From contig CAVEQS010000003.1 in assembly GCA_963618015.1 (NCBI GenBank), positions 42,339 to 106,338 on the forward strand: a DNA stretch of 64,000 nt, given 5' to 3'. Both the position numbers and the translations under genes were made by a program. Origin of the DNA: Apopatocola sp963618015 (lineage in GTDB: Bacteria; Bacillota; Clostridia; Oscillospirales; Oscillospiraceae). Within the stretch, counting starts at the first letter, position 1. The number at the start of each line of letters is the position of its first letter. Under the pieces are notes generated by a model, which was given only the letters and a program-made list of their open reading frames with translations, had not been told where the DNA came from and did not search any database. Positions 59,701 to 64,000 of this stretch are shown here, in pieces.

Positions 59701-62700
59701 TCCCCGGCGCGCGGCTCAACATGCCGTTCCTTTCCGAGCGCGACAAGAGCGATCTTCTCTTCGGCATCGAGCAGAACGTGGACTACGTCGCGGCCTCGTT
59801 TACGCGCCGCGCGCAGGACATCATCGACATGCGCTCGTTCCTCAACGCCCACGGCGGCGAGGGCATCCGCATCATTGCAAAAATCGAAAACACCGAGGGC
59901 GTTGAAAAATTTGACGAAATTCTCGCCGCCTCCGATGGCATCATGGTCGCCCGCGGCGACATGGGCGTAGAAATTCCGTTTGAGCGTCTCCCCGGCATCC
60001 AGAAGCACTTCATCCGCGCCTGCTGCCAGGCCGGCAAAACCGTCATCACCGCCACGCAGATGCTCGACAGCATGGAGGAAAACCGCCGTCCGACCCGTGC
60101 GGAAATTTCCGACGTTGCCAACGCCGTCTTTGACGGCAGCAGCGCCGTGATGCTCTCCGGCGAGACCGCCGCGGGCAAATACCCCGTGGACGCTGTGAAA
60201 ACCATGGCTCGCATCGCCGAGCAGGCCGAGCAGGACGCCTTTGCCGCCGATATCTACAAGAACATCTGGCATGCGATGGATCACTCCGACAACACCAACG
60301 CCGTGAGCGCTGCCGCCTGCACGATGGCTGAGCAGACATACGCACAGGCGATCATCGCCGACACGAGCACCGGCAAAGCCGCGCGCCGCGTTGCGAAGTA
60401 CCGCCCGGCGCAGATGATCCTCGCCGCGACACCGTCCGAGAAGGTCTATCACCAGCTCGCGCTCGTCTGGGGCGTGTACCCGCTGCGCACACAGCCGGTG
60501 GACAGCGTGGATGTGCTGTTCCATTGCGCCATTGAAAAGGCGAAGGAGCTCGGTTACATTACCTCCGGCGATACCGTCGTCATGACCGCGGGCATCCCGC
60601 TCAACACCCACGGCAGCACAAACATGGTCAAAGTACAGACCATCCGGTAAAAATTCCTGATACGAAAAAAATCTCCGATTTTTCAATCGGAGATTTTTTT
60701 ATTCCTTATCTTCCTTATCCTCTTTCGCATTCCGCTTTACGCCGGACTGGGCTATGCTGCCGCCGTTCGAAAGGTCTTTCCCGTCGAGCAGAAGGAGCTT
60801 TTCCGCAAACACCCGCGTGAACCCGCCCATGATCGCCGAGAGCATGATGAGATCCTCGGCGTGCTCGGTCGTGATCTCCGCGCTCTCCTCATGGTTGAGG
60901 ATCGGCCCCGCCGCCAGGCGAATCTGCTGGATGAAGTACTGCGCCGCCTGCTGGTGGCGGGAGGCGTAGGCGGTGTAGATGTGCTCCACCTCTTCTTCCG
61001 AAAGCCCCATCGGGATGATCTTCTGGATGAGCGCAATGCTCAGCGACTGCTTGAGCGTCAGAATGATGATGAGGTATGCGATGTGCACACGGTAGTACCG
61101 GCGCTTCACCGGCTCCGGCATGACCTTGATGCGGACATAGTTGTTGATCGTCGCCGCCGTTATGAACTGCTCGTCCTTGAGCTCTGGCGGGAGGTAGTCC
61201 AGATATTCGCGCAGCAGCACCGTGACCTGCTCCATATACAGCCCCAAATTAGGGATCTCTTCCCAACGCGGGAGCCGGAAATCGTCCAGATACTTCTCCC
61301 AACGGCGCAGCTTTCCTGCTACAAGCGCATTATCGTATGCCATTTTCATCACCTCGCAGACAGGATTATACCACATCCCGCCGATTTTACAAGCAGTAAT
61401 TGCGTCTTTTCCCATTGACTTAATCTTACACTTGATTTATAATAATATCAAATATTAGATACTCGGAGGGCAAATATCTTGTCTTTTGCTATCCTTACTG
61501 ATACATCCGCCAACCTGCCGACGCCGCTTCTCCATGAGCACGGTATCACCGTAGCGCCGTTTTCGTATTCCTATGACGGCGCGGAGCATATGTGTCTCGA
61601 TACTGAGGCGTTTGACGGCGCGGCGTACTACGGCGCCATGCGCAAGGGTACAGTCGTGACGACCTCGCTTGTGAATCCCGACCGGTTCATCTCCGCGGCG
61701 CGCCCGCTGCTCTCCGCCGGGGAAGACATTCTCTTCGTCGGCATGTCGTCCGGTATCAGCGGCTCGTTCGGCTCGGCCAAGCTCGCCGCAGACGATCTGC
61801 GCGAGGAATTTCCCGGGCGGGACATTCAGCTTGTCGATACGCTCGGTGCCTCGCTCGGCGAGGGCATTCTCGTGCTGCGCGCCATTGAGATGCGCGAGAG
61901 CGGCGCAACGCTTTCCGAAACGGCGGCGGCGCTGCGCGACATGCGCTGGAGGATGTACCAGATCTTCACCGTGGATGATATCATGTACCTGCGCCGCACC
62001 GGGCGCCTCTCCAACGCCAAGGCGATCGTCGCCTCGGTGCTGCACATCAAGCCCGTGCTCAAGGGCAACGAGGAGGGCGCGATCGTCGCCGTGGACAAGA
62101 TCCGCGGCCGCCGCAAGTCCATTGATGCGCTCGTGGAGCGCTACCGCAAATACGTTGTCTCGCCCGAAACGCAGGTCGTGGGCATTGCCCACGCCGACTG
62201 CGCAGAGGACGCGGAATATCTCGCCTCGGCGCTGCGCATTGTTGCGCCGCCGAAGGAGATCATGACCGTGATGTACGAGCCCGTGACCGGCTCGCACGTC
62301 GGCCCCGGCGCGCTGGCGCTCTTTTTCCTCGGCGATGAGAACGTCCGGTCGAAATAAGGAATTTGACCTGCATATAAAAGGAGAGACGAAACCATGAACG
62401 ACTTTGTGATCTACACCGATTCCGCGTGCGACATCCCGCCGGAGCTGCTGAAGGAGTGGGGCGTGCCGTACTCCTGGCTGACCTACGTGTTCGACGGCGA
62501 CGCGCGCCAGTACTCGAACTATGAGCTCCCCTTCCCCGAATTTTACGACAAGATGCGCAAGGGCAGCGTTGCACGCACGAGCGCCGTGAACGCGGACGCC
62601 TTTTTGCAGGGGTTTGAGCCGATCCTCCAGGACGGCAAGGACATTCTGTACATCGGCTTCTCTTCGGGTCTGAGCGGAACATACCACGCCGGGTGCATCG

Positions 62701-64000
62701 CCGCGCAGGAGCTACGCGAAAAGTACCCCGAGCGCGACATCCGCTGCGTTGACACATTCGGCGCGTCCGGCGGTTTCGGGCTGCTGCTCTACATGGCCGT
62801 GCAGAAAAAGCGCGAGGGCGGCACGATCGAAGAGTGCGAAAAGGTCGTGCTCGACAACCGCTTCCACCTCTGCCACTGGTTCACGGTGGACGATCTCGTG
62901 TATCTCAAGCGCGGCGGACGCATCAGCGCCGCCACCGCGTTCGTCGGCAACGCGCTCGGCTTCAAGCCTGTGCTGCACATGGACGACGCCGGCCATCTCA
63001 TCAATATGTTCAAGGTCCGCGGCCGCAAGGCGTCTCTCAACGCGATGGCCGACAAATACGGCGAGCTTGCTCTTGACAAATCCGGCGGAACGGTGTTTAT
63101 TTCTCACGGAGACTGCCGCGCGGACGCCGACACGCTTGCCGCGATCCTCAAGGAGCGCTACGGCGCTTCCGTCAAGGAGATCGTGGTCGTTGGCCCGGTC
63201 ATCGGCGCGCACTCCGGCCCCGGCACGCTCGCGCTGTTCTTCCTCGGCGAGCACCGGTAAATCGCCACAGAAAGGAAACTTCCCATGATCGACTATCGCT
63301 ACGATACCCAGCTCCTCATTGAAGGCACCGGCCTGGACGAGGACGCCATCAACGATTACTTCCGCACCAACTTCAAGGGCGACTGCCTGCTCGCCGTCGG
63401 TGACGATGAGCTCATCAAGATCCACTACCACACCAACGAGCCCTGGAAGGTGCTCGAATACTGTGCCTCGCTCGGCGAGATCTTCGACATTGTCGTCGAG
63501 GATATGGACCGCCAGGCGCGCGGTCTCAACGGCTGAGCATTTGACAAAGCCGCTTTCATCCGGTACAATAGCCGGGGTAAAGGAAAGGCAGGCGACACAC
63601 GATGCGGCAATGCATGGATGCGGACAATCTACACCGCCGACTGAAAAAAATCATCGGGCAGGTACAGGCCATTGACCGGATGATCGACGAGGACGTCCCC
63701 TGCGAGGACATCCTCTCCCAGATCAACGCGGCGAAATCCGCGCTCAACGGCTGCGGCAAGGTCGTGCTCGAAGGGCACATCCAGCATTGCATCCGCGACG
63801 GTATCGCCAACGGCGATGTGGACAAAACGCTTGAGAGCTTCACCACCGCGGTCGAACGCTTCGCCAACATGCAATAACAAATAACATTCAAACGGGAGCC
63901 CCGCTGTATGGGGCTCCCGTTTGATTTGCAAAGGGCCGTTCTTTGGATAATGTACAATAACTTGCGCAAATTGGAAACCGCATAAAAGAAGACATAGCTT

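Overview
The window is GC-rich, densely packed bacterial chromosome. It looks like a low-to-mid-abundance gut Clostridia member (Oscillospiraceae/Ruminococcaceae type): T-box-controlled alaS, DegV proteins, a flavodiiron protein, a GGGtGRT/NifU-like pair, Lgt and lipoproteins but no outer-membrane genes, strong GGAGG ribosome sites, and TTG/GTG starts alongside ATG. The family assignment is inference from gene content; no rRNA or other marker is present. I see no tRNA, rRNA, CRISPR array, transposase or phage module. All stop codons I checked are TAA or TGA, with one exception: an internal TAG inside an M29 aminopeptidase. 

Layout. 1-10.6 kb: the end of a secreted-type protein, an SPFH-RHH-DUF1648 operon with its own palindromic operator, an EamA transporter, a nucleotidyltransferase-GNAT fusion, a membrane-anchored GIY-YIG nuclease, a GNAT-YoaP protein, TatD, a degenerate histidine kinase, GAPDH, a run of six hairpins, a YgjV-like protein and a HIT hydrolase. 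10.6-13.5 kb: alaS behind a T-box. 13.6-27.1 kb: a surface-glycan locus, with a GT2, a Wzm/Wzt-type ABC exporter, a double GT4 enzyme, a three-domain GT4-GT2-GT32 enzyme, and two tandem units of [large membrane protein + GT2]. The two GT2 genes share a block that is identical at the DNA level while their partners have diverged. 

27.2-42.5 kb: plsY, flavodiiron protein, a 1310-residue modular surface protein, thrC with an ApgM-like proposed homoserine kinase, a predicted metal exporter, GtrA, mnmA with a domain-swapped XdhC, and a lipoprotein. A lipoprotein/ECF sigma/anti-sigma cassette follows, lying between two identical 31-bp palindromes. Two secreted-protein genes share an ECF-type promoter (GGAA(A)C, 16-17 bp, CGTC). 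42.5-52 kb: a galactoside operon (galK, lgt, MFS carrier, GH2), then an opposing operon (TPR, DUF4037, DUF2804, GH13 alpha-glucosidase). That operon starts at an 11-bp inverted repeat that forms two mutually exclusive divergent promoters; the other promoter drives the amber-interrupted aminopeptidase. 

53-64 kb: small enzymes (GNAT, B3/B4, RibD-like, DUF4180), a lipoprotein with a divergent XRE regulator whose C-terminus is encoded by an intergenic repeat, the GGGtGRT/NifU-like pair, pyk, DUF1836, then two DegV (FakB-like) proteins followed by an 83-residue stand-alone FakA middle domain, and a CsoR-type metal sensor. A family of intergenic palindromic repeats (four copies) is scattered through the window.
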